Shown here: in pieces, positions 38,067 through 45,941 of the stretch | Numbering within the stretch: position 1 is the stretch's first letter | How the letters are laid out: each line of letters opens with the position of its first letter | NCBI RefSeq assembly: GCF_009848505.1 | Contig: NZ_WWDL01000012.1 | Location: forward strand, 62,001 to 126,000 | Source: Muricoccus harenae | GTDB taxonomy: Bacteria; Pseudomonadota; Alphaproteobacteria; Acetobacterales; Acetobacteraceae | Length of the DNA: 64,000 nucleotides | Direction: 5' to 3' | Notes under the pieces: generated by a model | The model's database searches: none | What the model saw: the letters and a program-made list of their open reading frames with translations, nothing else | What the model was told of the DNA's origin: nothing | Translations under genes and position numbers: made by a program

Positions 38067-40445
38067 TCACGCCTTCGCCCGCTCCACTTGCTCGATTCCC
38101 GGAAGCGCGCGCAGGGCCGCGATCACGCTGGAGAGGTGGCGCAGGTCCTTCACCTCCAGGTCCACGTTCAGCTCCGCAAAGTCCGAGGCACGGTGGAGGA
38201 AGCGCAGCGACTGGATTCGCGCCTCCTGCTTCGCAATGGCGGTCGTCATGCCCGCGATGGCCGGGCCTTCGTTGGAGGTGACCACGGAGAGCCGCGCCAC
38301 ATGCTCGCCCGCAGCCCCTGGCTGGGTGTCCCAGTCCACGTCTATGAAGCGCTCCGGCGTCGCCGCGAAGGCTTCCAGCGTATGGCATTCCTGCTTGTGG
38401 ATGGTCACGCCCCGCCCGGTGGTCACGATGCCGACGATTCGGTCCCCCGGCACCGGATGGCAGCAGCCGGCGAAGCTCACGGCCATGCCGGATACGAGCC
38501 CGGTGATGCCATGCGCCACCTCGCGCCCCTTAGTGACCCGGTGCGGCACCGTCGCACCCGGCTTGCCCCGCGCGCGGGTGAGGGCCAACGCCTCCAGCGG
38601 ACTCGTCGCCGCGCGGGGTGGGCCGCGCAGCTCCGGCACCGCGGCATGGAGCACGTCGCGCGCCGTGATGTTGCCGTTGCCGACGGCGATGCACAGCTCT
38701 TCGAAGCCTGGCTGCTTCAGCGCCTTGACGGCCGGATCCGCGATCTTCTCGGAGAAATCCAGCCCTTCCTGGCGGAAGGCGCGGGCGATGGCCTGGCGGC
38801 CGTTCTCGCGGCTCTCCTCGCGCTGGCGGGCCAGCACGGTGCGGCGGATGCGGGCGCGGGCCTTGCCGGTGACGACGAAGCGTTCCCAGGACGGATTGGG
38901 CGTGCCGCCCCGCGCCGTGATGATCTCGACCTGATCGCCGTTCTCCAGCTGGTGGCGCAACGGCACGATGCGGCCGTTGATCTTCGCGCCGACGCAGCTG
39001 TCGCCGATCTGGGAATGAACGTGATAGGCGAAGTCCACCGGCGTCGCTCCGCGCGGCAGGGCGATCAGGTCCCCCTTCGGGGTGAAGCAGAAGACCTGGT
39101 CCTGGTGGAGGGCGAGCTTCGTGTTCTCCAGGAAGTCCTGCGCCTCCCCGGCATTCTCCAGGATCTCGAGAAGGTCCTTCACCCAGGGGAAGCGCTTGCG
39201 GTCGCGCGAGGCGTTCACCACGCCGTCGGGCCCCTGTTTGTAAATCCAGTGGGCGGCGACGCCGAACTCCGCCACCTCATGCATCTCCGGTGTGCGGATC
39301 TGCACCTCGATCTTGGCGTTCCGCCGCTCCGGCACCGTCACGCCGGTATGCAGCGATTGGTAGCCATTGGGCTTGGGTGTGGAGATGTAGTCCTTGAACC
39401 GCCCGGGAACGACGCGATAGGCGGAGTGGATCGCCCCCAGGGCCGCGTAGCAATTCGCCTTGTCGTCGGTGATGACGCGGAAGGCCATGATGTCCGACAG
39501 CTGCTCGAACTCGACCTTCTTGGAATGCATCTTCAGCCAGATGCCATAAGCGGATTTCTCGCGCCCCTGGATGTCGATCACCGGTACGTCGGCATCGCGC
39601 AGGCGCCGTCGCAGGTCCTCGGCGATCTCGGCGATCAGGTCGGCGCCCTGTCCGCGCAGGAAGGCAAGGCGGGCGGTGATGGTCTGGGAGGCATCGGGCT
39701 GCAATTCCCGGAAGGCCCGGTCCTCCAACTCGTCCTTCACCGCCTGCATGCCGATGCGCTCGGCCAGCGGCGCATAGATCTCCATCGTCTCGCGCGCGGT
39801 GCGGGCGCGGCGGGGCTGCTGCGGCACGAAATGCAGCGTGCGCATGTTGTGCGTGCGGTCGGCCAGCTTCACGAGCAAGACACGGATGTCCTCGCTCATC
39901 GCCAGCACCAGCTTGCGGAAGTTTTCGGCCTGCTTGGTCCGCTCGGATTGCAGTTCGAGTCGCGTCAGTTTGGTGACGCCGTCCACCAGCCGCGCGATCT
40001 CCGGGCCGAAGTCCCGGGACAGGACCTGCAGGGTGACGCCTGTGTCCTCCACCGTGTCGTGCAGCAGGGCGGTGGCGATGGTGGCGGCATCCAGCCGGTA
40101 TCCGGCCAGGATATGCGCGACGGCGACGGGATGGCCGATATAGGGGTCGCCATTGTCGCGCTTCTGGTCGCGATGCGCCTTCTCGGCGACGCGATAGGCC
40201 CGCTCGATCATGGCGCCATCGGCGCGGGGGTCGTAGCCGGTGACCAGTGCCGCAAGGGCGGCGCCGGGATCGGCGCCCAGCCCGGCATCGCCCAGCGGGT
40301 CGATGCCGGTAGAATTGCCCCGGGCTTCGGGCCCCGTGTCGTCGGGCGCCATGCTGTCGGGCGGGCGGGTGGCCACGCCCTCGGGCGCCCGGACGGGGCC
40401 CGCAACGGCACCGGGGGGGTTGGGAAACCCGGCGCCGTCGTTCAT
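38067..40445 (-). CDS. bifunctional (p)ppGpp synthetase/hydrolase, Rel/SpoT family
   Basis: 792 residues. It makes and degrades the stringent-response alarmone. Order: a Pro/Gly-rich N-terminal extension of about 60 residues, HD hydrolase (about 85-230, His129-Asp130 in LLHDTVEDTG), synthetase (about 265-400, with the bifunctional-type RFKD motif in PGRFKDYIS and PNGYQSLHTGV), TGS domain (about 440-505), the conserved AGCCHPVPGD Cys region, and a C-terminal ACT domain ending in GIEQVERAKA. Both catalytic halves look active. Start is ATG 40443-40445, 22 bases after rpoZ; the rpoZ-spoT pair is widely conserved. Confidence 0.94.
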   Translation of the reverse strand: MNDGAGFPNPPGAVAGPVRAPEGVATRPPDSMAPDDTGPEARGNSTGIDPLGDAGLGADPGAALAALVTGYDPRADGAMIERAYRVAEKAHRDQKRDNGDPYIGHPVAVAHILAGYRLDAATIATALLHDTVEDTGVTLQVLSRDFGPEIARLVDGVTKLTRLELQSERTKQAENFRKLVLAMSEDIRVLLVKLADRTHNMRTLHFVPQQPRRARTARETMEIYAPLAERIGMQAVKDELEDRAFRELQPDASQTITARLAFLRGQGADLIAEIAEDLRRRLRDADVPVIDIQGREKSAYGIWLKMHSKKVEFEQLSDIMAFRVITDDKANCYAALGAIHSAYRVVPGRFKDYISTPKPNGYQSLHTGVTVPERRNAKIEVQIRTPEMHEVAEFGVAAHWIYKQGPDGVVNASRDRKRFPWVKDLLEILENAGEAQDFLENTKLALHQDQVFCFTPKGDLIALPRGATPVDFAYHVHSQIGDSCVGAKINGRIVPLRHQLENGDQVEIITARGGTPNPSWERFVVTGKARARIRRTVLARQREESRENGRQAIARAFRQEGLDFSEKIADPAVKALKQPGFEELCIAVGNGNITARDVLHAAVPELRGPPRAATSPLEALALTRARGKPGATVPHRVTKGREVAHGITGLVSGMAVSFAGCCHPVPGDRIVGIVTTGRGVTIHKQECHTLEAFAATPERFIDVDWDTQPGAAGEHVARLSVVTSNEGPAIAGMTTAIAKQEARIQSLRFLHRASDFAELNVDLEVKDLRHLSSVIAALRALPGIEQVERAKA

Positions 40446-40467
40446 CGGATGGTGCGTTTCCGCGCGG

Positions 40468-40866
40468 TCAGCGGCGGCCGCCCAGCTCGGCGGCAATCGC
40501 GGCCTCGAGGTCGTCGCCGGACATGTCCTCGACCTGCATGCCGGCCTCGGCCGCCTGCTCGTCGCTGACATCCATGACGCCGAAGATGTTCTCGTCGGTG
40601 GCGATCAGGTCGATCACCTCCTCCTCCACCGGCTCCGGCTCCGGCGCGCGCAGCAGGGACTTGATGATGTCCTGCTCCAGCCCGTCCAGCTCGACGGTCT
40701 GGTCGGCGATCTCGCGCAGGGCGATGACAGGGTTCTTGTCGTTGTCCCGATCCACCGTCAGCTCTTCGCCGCGCGATATGGCGCGAGCGCGCTGAGCGGC
40801 GAGCAGGACGAGGTCGAATCGGTTAGGAACCTGGAGGATGCAGTCCTCGACCGTGACGCGGGCCAT
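40468..40866 (-). CDS. rpoZ: RNA polymerase omega subunit
   Basis: 132 residues, longer than the 91 of E. coli owing to an acidic C-terminal tail (about 75-130). The core has [30 protein letters not shown] and [11 protein letters not shown]. Omega aids beta-prime folding and forms one of the ppGpp sites on RNA polymerase, which fits the adjoining rel gene. A CGGAG ribosome site precedes the ATG, and a recognisable promoter lies in the 88-base upstream gap. Confidence 0.95.
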   Translation of the reverse strand: MARVTVEDCILQVPNRFDLVLLAAQRARAISRGEELTVDRDNDKNPVIALREIADQTVELDGLEQDIIKSLLRAPEPEPVEEEVIDLIATDENIFGVMDVSDEQAAEAGMQVEDMSGDDLEAAIAAELGGRR

Positions 40867-40900
40867 GGCGGACTCCGTAGTTGTGTGCGGGCGAACGGGT

Positions 40901-40929
40901 CAGATAGAGAGACCCGGCCCCGAAGGCAA
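40901..40929 (-). promoter_or_regulatory. candidate sigma70 promoter for rpoZ-rel
   Basis: On the minus strand, -35 TTGCCT (40924-40929) and -10 TATCTG (40901-40906) with a 17-base spacer. The predicted start near 40894 gives a leader of about 28 bases. Matches are four and three of six, so moderate support only. Confidence 0.45.
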
Positions 40930-40954
40930 GTCCGCGTGAGGGCAAGCTTCTCCG

Positions 40955-41455
40955 TCACCCAAGCCGCCGCATGGGCGCGGGTGGCAGTTCCGACAGCAGC
41001 GTATCGATCGTAACCCCCGCCACGGGATGGGTCCAGCCCGGCCAGACCTCCCGCAGGGGCTCCAGCACGAAGCGGCGCAGATGGGCGCGGGGGTGCGGGA
41101 CCACCGGGTCCGGCGCGGCCCGGATCAGCGCCCCCATGGCGATGATGTCGAGGTCGAGGGTCCGGGGCGCGTTGGGATAGGGCCGCACCCGCCCCGCCGC
41201 CGTCTCAATGGCCTGCAGCGCGGTCAGCAGGGCGGCCGGATTGGCCTCTCCCCGCAGCCGGACCACCCCGTTCAAATACCAGGGGCTCCCGGGCGCAGGC
41301 GGCTCGGGCGCCGTCTCCCACCAGCCGGAGGTGGCAACCAGGGACAAGCCGCAGATCCCGTCCAACCCGGCGGCGGCGGCGCGGCATGTGGCGAGCGGCG
41401 CCGCTCCGTCCGGACCGGGCAGGTTGGCGCCGATCGCGACCAGCGTGTCGCCCAC
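40955..41455 (-). CDS. folK: 2-amino-4-hydroxy-6-hydroxymethyldihydropteridine diphosphokinase
   Basis: 166 residues. HPPK pyrophosphorylates the pterin precursor of folate. Seen: LVAIGANLPGP at the start, SGWWETAPEPPA, the YLNGVVRLRGE strand, the catalytic RTLDLDIIAMG with both metal aspartates, and HPRAHLRRFVLEPL. Starts with GTG, 4 bases after the molybdoenzyme gene; folB and folP are not in the window. Confidence 0.95.
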   Translation of the reverse strand: MGDTLVAIGANLPGPDGAAPLATCRAAAAGLDGICGLSLVATSGWWETAPEPPAPGSPWYLNGVVRLRGEANPAALLTALQAIETAAGRVRPYPNAPRTLDLDIIAMGALIRAAPDPVVPHPRAHLRRFVLEPLREVWPGWTHPVAGVTIDTLLSELPPAPMRRLG

Positions 41456-41459
41456 CGGA

Positions 41460-42122
41460 TCAGGAATACCGCTCCTCCATCCAGGGGTCGCCGCGGTCGT
41501 GATAGCCGCGCACCTCCCAGAAGCCGGGGCGGTCCTCGGCGATCACGGTGATCCGCCGGATCCATTTCGGGCTCTTCCAGAAATACAGGTGCGGCACCAC
41601 CAGCCGCAGCGGGCCGCCATGCTGGCGCGTCAGTTTCGTTCCTGCCCAATGGGTCGCGAGCAGGTTCTCCTGCCGGTCGAGATCGGCCAGAGGCAGGTTC
41701 GTGGTGTAGCCGTCATGCGATTCCATGGTCACGAACCGCCCCTCGGGCCGCAGCCTGGCTCGCGCCAGCAGGTCGGTGACGGAAATCCCGCGCCAGTCGT
41801 TGTCGTAGCGCGACCATTGGGTCACGCAATGGATATCGTTGCGCCGCTCCTCCTGCGGCAGGGCCATCAGTTCCGCCCAGGACAGGGAGAGCGGGTTCTC
41901 CACCAGCCCGTCCAGGTCCAGCCGCGCGGCGGCCTCGTCCACGCTCGGCTGAATGCCGAGGTCCAGCACCGGCCAGTCCGTCACCAGCCGCTGCCCCGGG
42001 GGCAGCCGGTCGCGCTCCGGGTCCCCGGCCGCGCCGGTCAACAGCCGCCCTTCCTCCGCCCATCGCTGCTTGGTGCGGACGAGCTTCTCTCGGATGCCTT
42101 CAGGGTTCGTCTTGTCGGTCAT
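41460..42122 (-). CDS. molybdopterin-dependent oxidoreductase, sulfite-oxidase fold, soluble single-domain type
   Basis: 220 residues, about the size of the Mo-binding domain alone. The molybdenum-ligand Cys99 is in NDIHCVTQWSR. The fold's other marks are visible: VLDLGIQPSV at the N-terminus, DGLVENPLSLSWAEL, MESHDGYTTNLPL, and a late GGPLRLVVPHLYFWKSPKWI. There is no Tat signal, haem domain or MsrQ partner, so a cytoplasmic enzyme with an unknown electron acceptor is inferred. It is cotranscribed with folK (4-base gap). Substrate unknown; MsrP/YedY and plant sulfite oxidase are only distant references. Confidence 0.85.
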   Translation of the reverse strand: MTDKTNPEGIREKLVRTKQRWAEEGRLLTGAAGDPERDRLPPGQRLVTDWPVLDLGIQPSVDEAAARLDLDGLVENPLSLSWAELMALPQEERRNDIHCVTQWSRYDNDWRGISVTDLLARARLRPEGRFVTMESHDGYTTNLPLADLDRQENLLATHWAGTKLTRQHGGPLRLVVPHLYFWKSPKWIRRITVIAEDRPGFWEVRGYHDRGDPWMEERYS

Positions 42123-42165
42123 GCCGGAGAGGTGCGCGCGCCCGCGAGCGGATGCAACCGGGGAA

Positions 42166-43014
42166 TCAAGGATGCGCGTCGATCCAGGCGTCGATGGGCG
42201 GCCCCCAGACCTCCGGCCCGCCTCGCCCATAGAACAGGTCATGCCCGTCCTTCCCCCAGGCCGGCAGCAGGTGGAAGCGCGACCGTCCGCCTGCCGCGGC
42301 ATGGGCGGCCTGGGCGTCGCGCGCCAGCGCGGGGGAAAAGAAGCTGTCATTCGCGGTGGCCAGCCACAGCAGCGGCAGCGGCTCCGCCCCCCGCCGCGCC
42401 AGTCGCGCCGCATCGGCGACGAGCAGGTCCGGCCGGCAGTTCACCCCGGGCTGGTCGTTCCGATGGCCGCCGCGCCCGGGCGCCACGGCGACGATGGCGG
42501 TGACGCCCGGCGGCGGGTCGGCAGCCAGGGGCAGCATTCCCCAACCGCCCGCAGACTGGCCGATCACCGCGATTCCCTCGGGCAAGATGCCTGCCACACC
42601 CCGCGCCCGGATGATCGCAGCCCGCACGTCGCGCGCCGTTTCCAGTACGCCAGCGGCATAGCTGGGTGATTCGCAGGAGCCAAAGCTCTCGCTCCAGGCG
42701 CCGCGATCGGCACCGTAGCCTCGTCGGAGAGGCGCCAGCACCGCCTGCCCGCGCGGCAGGAAATGCCGGGCTACGGCGGAGCCGCAGGGCAGCAGCCCAT
42801 AGCGGGCCCTCGCCGCCCGCCCCGCGCCCGGTGATCCATGGTTGATCACGACAAGCCGCGCCGGCCCGGGTCCCTCGGGCCGGCAAAGCCGCGCGGGAAT
42901 CGAGCGAACCGAGCCGTCCCCGCCAGCCACGATGACGGTCAGCACCTCCTCGCTTCCCCCCGTGCCGGCGCAGCCAGCCAAGGCAAGGAATGCGAGCAGG
43001 CCGAGGAGCCGCAT
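42166..43014 (-). CDS. alpha/beta hydrolase, predicted lipoprotein (dienelactone-hydrolase-like)
   Basis: 282 residues from ATG 43012-43014. The N-terminus is a lipoprotein signal with lipobox LAGC. The hydrolase core has VVINHGSPG (oxyanion strand), the nucleophile elbow GQSAGGWG and LLWLATANDSFFSP for the acid. KDGHDLF holds the catalytic His. It would act on an ester or amide in the periplasm; no substrate can be assigned. The upstream 228 bases (43015-43242) are shared with the divergent efflux operon and show no clear operator. Confidence 0.85.
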   Translation of the reverse strand: MRLLGLLAFLALAGCAGTGGSEEVLTVIVAGGDGSVRSIPARLCRPEGPGPARLVVINHGSPGAGRAARARYGLLPCGSAVARHFLPRGQAVLAPLRRGYGADRGAWSESFGSCESPSYAAGVLETARDVRAAIIRARGVAGILPEGIAVIGQSAGGWGMLPLAADPPPGVTAIVAVAPGRGGHRNDQPGVNCRPDLLVADAARLARRGAEPLPLLWLATANDSFFSPALARDAQAAHAAAGGRSRFHLLPAWGKDGHDLFYGRGGPEVWGPPIDAWIDAHP

Positions 43015-43242
43015 CCGGGGGGTACCTCCACGCGGTCCGCGCTGCGATCCGCTGAGGCCTATCATCCCATCGCCGCCATAATCCTGCGCGATGCGTTATC
43101 GGTCCGGCGCTGATTCATCAAGCCGGGCCGCCTGCCGCACCGATGCCATGCCTCCGTTCGCTTCTGCGGATGGCGAAGGGTAACGGGGCATGGGCGCGCG
43201 GATGATCGGCTCTACAATGGATGGGTGCGAAACCTGACTCCC

Positions 43243-44676
43243 ATGACCCATGCCCCCGCCGTATCGCGCCGGGGCACGAATCTTCTCATGCTTGGTGGAT
43301 TGCTGGGGAGCCTGCCCATGGCGGGCTGCGCCCTGAAGCCCGATGCCATCCCACCGGTCGCCGCCGGCCCCAACCGGTTCCGCGAGGGCTCCGGCTCCGC
43401 GGCCTGGCCGGACCCCATCTGGTGGCGCGGCGTCGGCTCACCGGAGTTGAACCGGCTGGTTGCCCGCATGTCCACGGAGAACCTCGACCTGGCCGTCGCC
43501 TCGGCGCGCATCCGGCAGGCGGATGCCTCGGCGCGGATCGCCGGCTCCGCCCTGCTGCCGCTGGTCACCGCCGGCGCCGACGCCTCCCGCAGCGAAACCG
43601 GCGGCCGCCGGGGCACCATCACCACCCGCTATTCGGCTGACCTCGCCGCCTCCTATGAGGTCGATTTCTGGGGCCGGAACCGCAATGCGGCGGAATCCGC
43701 GCGCCTTTCCGCCGCCGCCGCCCGCTTCAACCTCGGCACCGCCCTGCTGACCGCCCAGGCCTCGGTCGCCAACACCTATTTCACCATCCTCGAAGCCCGG
43801 CAGGCGCTTCGCATCCAAGAGGAGAACCTGAGCGCCGCACGCCGGGTATTGGCCGTGATCCGCCAGCAGGTAGCCGCCGGCACGGCGACCGGCCTCGATC
43901 TGGCGCAACAGGAAACGGTGGTGGCACAGCAGGAAGCAGCCGTGCCGCCGTTGCGCCAGACGGTGTCGCAGAACACCGCCACCCTGGCCGTGCTGCTCGG
44001 CCTCGCACCGGCGGAGCTGGACGTGTCGGGCGAGGGCTTCGAGGGACTCGACGTTCCCTCCCCGACCCCGGGCCTTCCCTCCGAGCTGCTCGCTCGCCGG
44101 CCCGACGTGCTGGCGGCGGAGGCGACGCTCGCCGCCGCCAATGCCAATGTGGCCTCGGCGCGCGCGGCGCTCCTCCCAAGCATCACCCTGTCGGCCCAGG
44201 GCGGCTTCGAATCGCTGCTGATCGGCACGCTGCTGCGGCCGGATGCGCAGTTCCTCTCCATGGCCGCGAGCCTCGCCCAGACCGTCTTCGACGGCGGCAC
44301 CCTGCGTGGCCGGGTGGAGCTGGCGCGCGGTGAGCAGGAGGAGCTGCTGGCGAATTATCGCCTCACCATCCTCTCGGCCCTGTCGGACGTGGAGAGCGCC
44401 CTGGCCGCGCTGCGCGAGACCACTGAGCAGGAGCGCCTTCTGCGCGAGGCCGAGCGCCGCGCCACGCGGGCCTATTCCATCGCCGAGGGGCAGCTCCAGG
44501 GCGGTATCATCACTCTCATCACCCTGCTGACCGCCCAGCAGACGCTGTTCACCGCGCGCCGGAACCTGTCGCGAGGCCGGCTGGAACGTTTCCAGGCAGC
44601 GGTGGGCCTGTTCCGGGCGCTCGGAGGCGGGTGGGGCCCCGGCGCATCGCCGCCGGCACCGGAGGTCAGACGATGA
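43243..44676 (+). CDS. outer-membrane efflux lipoprotein (NodT/OprM family)
   Basis: 477 residues. TolC-like exit duct of a tripartite pump. The lipoprotein signal ends with MAGC. WPDPIWWRGVGSPELNRLVARM begins the first repeat, and paired helical hairpins follow, with ASYEVDFWGRNRNAAESARL and LLARRPDVLAAEATLAAANA typical of the family. It should trimerise in the outer membrane and dock on the adaptor encoded next. The start is taken at ATG 43243; a GTG at 43225 is possible. Its stop overlaps the adaptor start (ATGA at 44673-44676). Confidence 0.93.
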   Translation: MTHAPAVSRRGTNLLMLGGLLGSLPMAGCALKPDAIPPVAAGPNRFREGSGSAAWPDPIWWRGVGSPELNRLVARMSTENLDLAVASARIRQADASARIAGSALLPLVTAGADASRSETGGRRGTITTRYSADLAASYEVDFWGRNRNAAESARLSAAAARFNLGTALLTAQASVANTYFTILEARQALRIQEENLSAARRVLAVIRQQVAAGTATGLDLAQQETVVAQQEAAVPPLRQTVSQNTATLAVLLGLAPAELDVSGEGFEGLDVPSPTPGLPSELLARRPDVLAAEATLAAANANVASARAALLPSITLSAQGGFESLLIGTLLRPDAQFLSMAASLAQTVFDGGTLRGRVELARGEQEELLANYRLTILSALSDVESALAALRETTEQERLLREAERRATRAYSIAEGQLQGGIITLITLLTAQQTLFTARRNLSRGRLERFQAAVGLFRALGGGWGPGASPPAPEVRR

Positions 44677-45941
44677 AGCGCGGTTTCGCCTGGTTCCTGA
44701 CCCTGGTGCTGCTGCTGGGCGCCGGTGGTGCCGGCTGGTGGTGGTGGCACGGACGCCAGGGCGCCCAGGACCCGAGCGCGGCGCGCGACCAGAACCAAGC
44801 CCAGGGTCCCCAGGGGCGGGGTGCCGGTTCGGGCGGCTCTGGCCGGGCACGTCGGCCGGGCGGCGGCGTCCCCGTGCCCGTCACCGTGGCCGAGGCAGCG
44901 CAGCGCGACGTGGCGCTGACGGTCGACGCGCTCGGCACGGTAGTCCCGCTGCAGAGCGTGGTGGTCCGCACCCAGCTCGATGGCCAGCTGATGGAGGTGA
45001 ATTTCCAGGAGGGCCAGGAGGTCGCGCAGGGCGCGGTGCTGGCCCGGGTGGATGACCGCAGCGTGCGGGCCGCCCTGCAGCAGGCCGAGGCCAAGAAGGC
45101 GCTCGACCAGGCGCAGCTCGCCAATGCACGGCTGGACCTGCAGCGCTACGAGGGGCTGGCGCGCAACGCCGGCGTGACCCGCCAGCAGCTGGACACGCAG
45201 CGTGCCCAGGTGGCGATGCAGGAAGCGCAAGTGCAGCAGGACCAGGCCGCCATCGACCAGGCGCGCACCCAGCTCGGATTCGCCACCATCACCTCGCCGC
45301 TCGCCGGCCGCATCGGCATCCGGCAGGTCGATCCCGGCAACATCGTGCGCTCCTCCGACACCAATGGCATCGTGACCGTGACGCAGATGGCGCCGATCGG
45401 GGTCACCTTCACCCTGCCGCAGCAGGAGCTGCCCCGTCTGATGCGGGCGATGGCCGCCGGCACGGTGCCGGTGCAGACGCTGCCCGGGCCGAGCAACGCG
45501 CCGGTGGTGCACGGCACGCTGCTGACGGTCGACAATTCCGTGGACCCGACCACCGGCACGATCAAGGCCAAGGCTCATTTCCCGAATGATGACCGCGCCC
45601 TCTGGCCTGGCGCCTTCGTGAACCTGCGGCTGCGGATCGAGGTGGTGCCGCAGGCGACAGTGGTGCCGCTGGTCTCCATCCAGCGCGGGCCGGACGGACC
45701 CTATGCCTTCGTGGTGAAGCCGGACCGGACGGTGGAACAGCGTCCGGTGACCATTGGCCAGACGACGCAGAGCGATGCCGTCGTCCAGGCCGGCCTGCAG
45801 CCCGGTGAGCGGGTCGTGACCTCGGGCGGGCTGCGGCTGAGCGCCGGCACCACCGTCGCTGTCGCGGATGAGAATGCGCCCAACCGTGTCCCGGGCAGCC
45901 GCCCGCGCCGCACGGCGGATGCCCAGGGAACCACCAATTGA
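44673..45941 (+). CDS. RND efflux periplasmic adaptor (MdtA/AcrA type)
   Basis: 422 residues. One N-terminal membrane anchor (about 5-25), a Gly/Arg/Gln-rich linker, then the lipoyl half-motifs (VVVRTQLDGQLMEVNFQEGQEV and ATITSPLAGRIGIRQVDPGNIV) flanking a long Gln/Ala-rich coiled coil. Beta-barrel and membrane-proximal domains follow, with VDNSVDPTTGTIKAKAHFPN and LWPGAFVNLRL. It links the RND pumps to the outer-membrane duct. Four-base overlap with the duct gene; the stop overlaps the next start. Confidence 0.94.
   Translation: MKRGFAWFLTLVLLLGAGGAGWWWWHGRQGAQDPSAARDQNQAQGPQGRGAGSGGSGRARRPGGGVPVPVTVAEAAQRDVALTVDALGTVVPLQSVVVRTQLDGQLMEVNFQEGQEVAQGAVLARVDDRSVRAALQQAEAKKALDQAQLANARLDLQRYEGLARNAGVTRQQLDTQRAQVAMQEAQVQQDQAAIDQARTQLGFATITSPLAGRIGIRQVDPGNIVRSSDTNGIVTVTQMAPIGVTFTLPQQELPRLMRAMAAGTVPVQTLPGPSNAPVVHGTLLTVDNSVDPTTGTIKAKAHFPNDDRALWPGAFVNLRLRIEVVPQATVVPLVSIQRGPDGPYAFVVKPDRTVEQRPVTIGQTTQSDAVVQAGLQPGERVVTSGGLRLSAGTTVAVADENAPNRVPGSRPRRTADAQGTTN

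Noticed and set aside
38088..40568. A plus-strand open frame of 826 codons antisense to rel
   Set aside because: It mirrors the Rel protein codon for codon with no recognisable domain; the minus strand encodes intact HD, synthetase, TGS and ACT domains.
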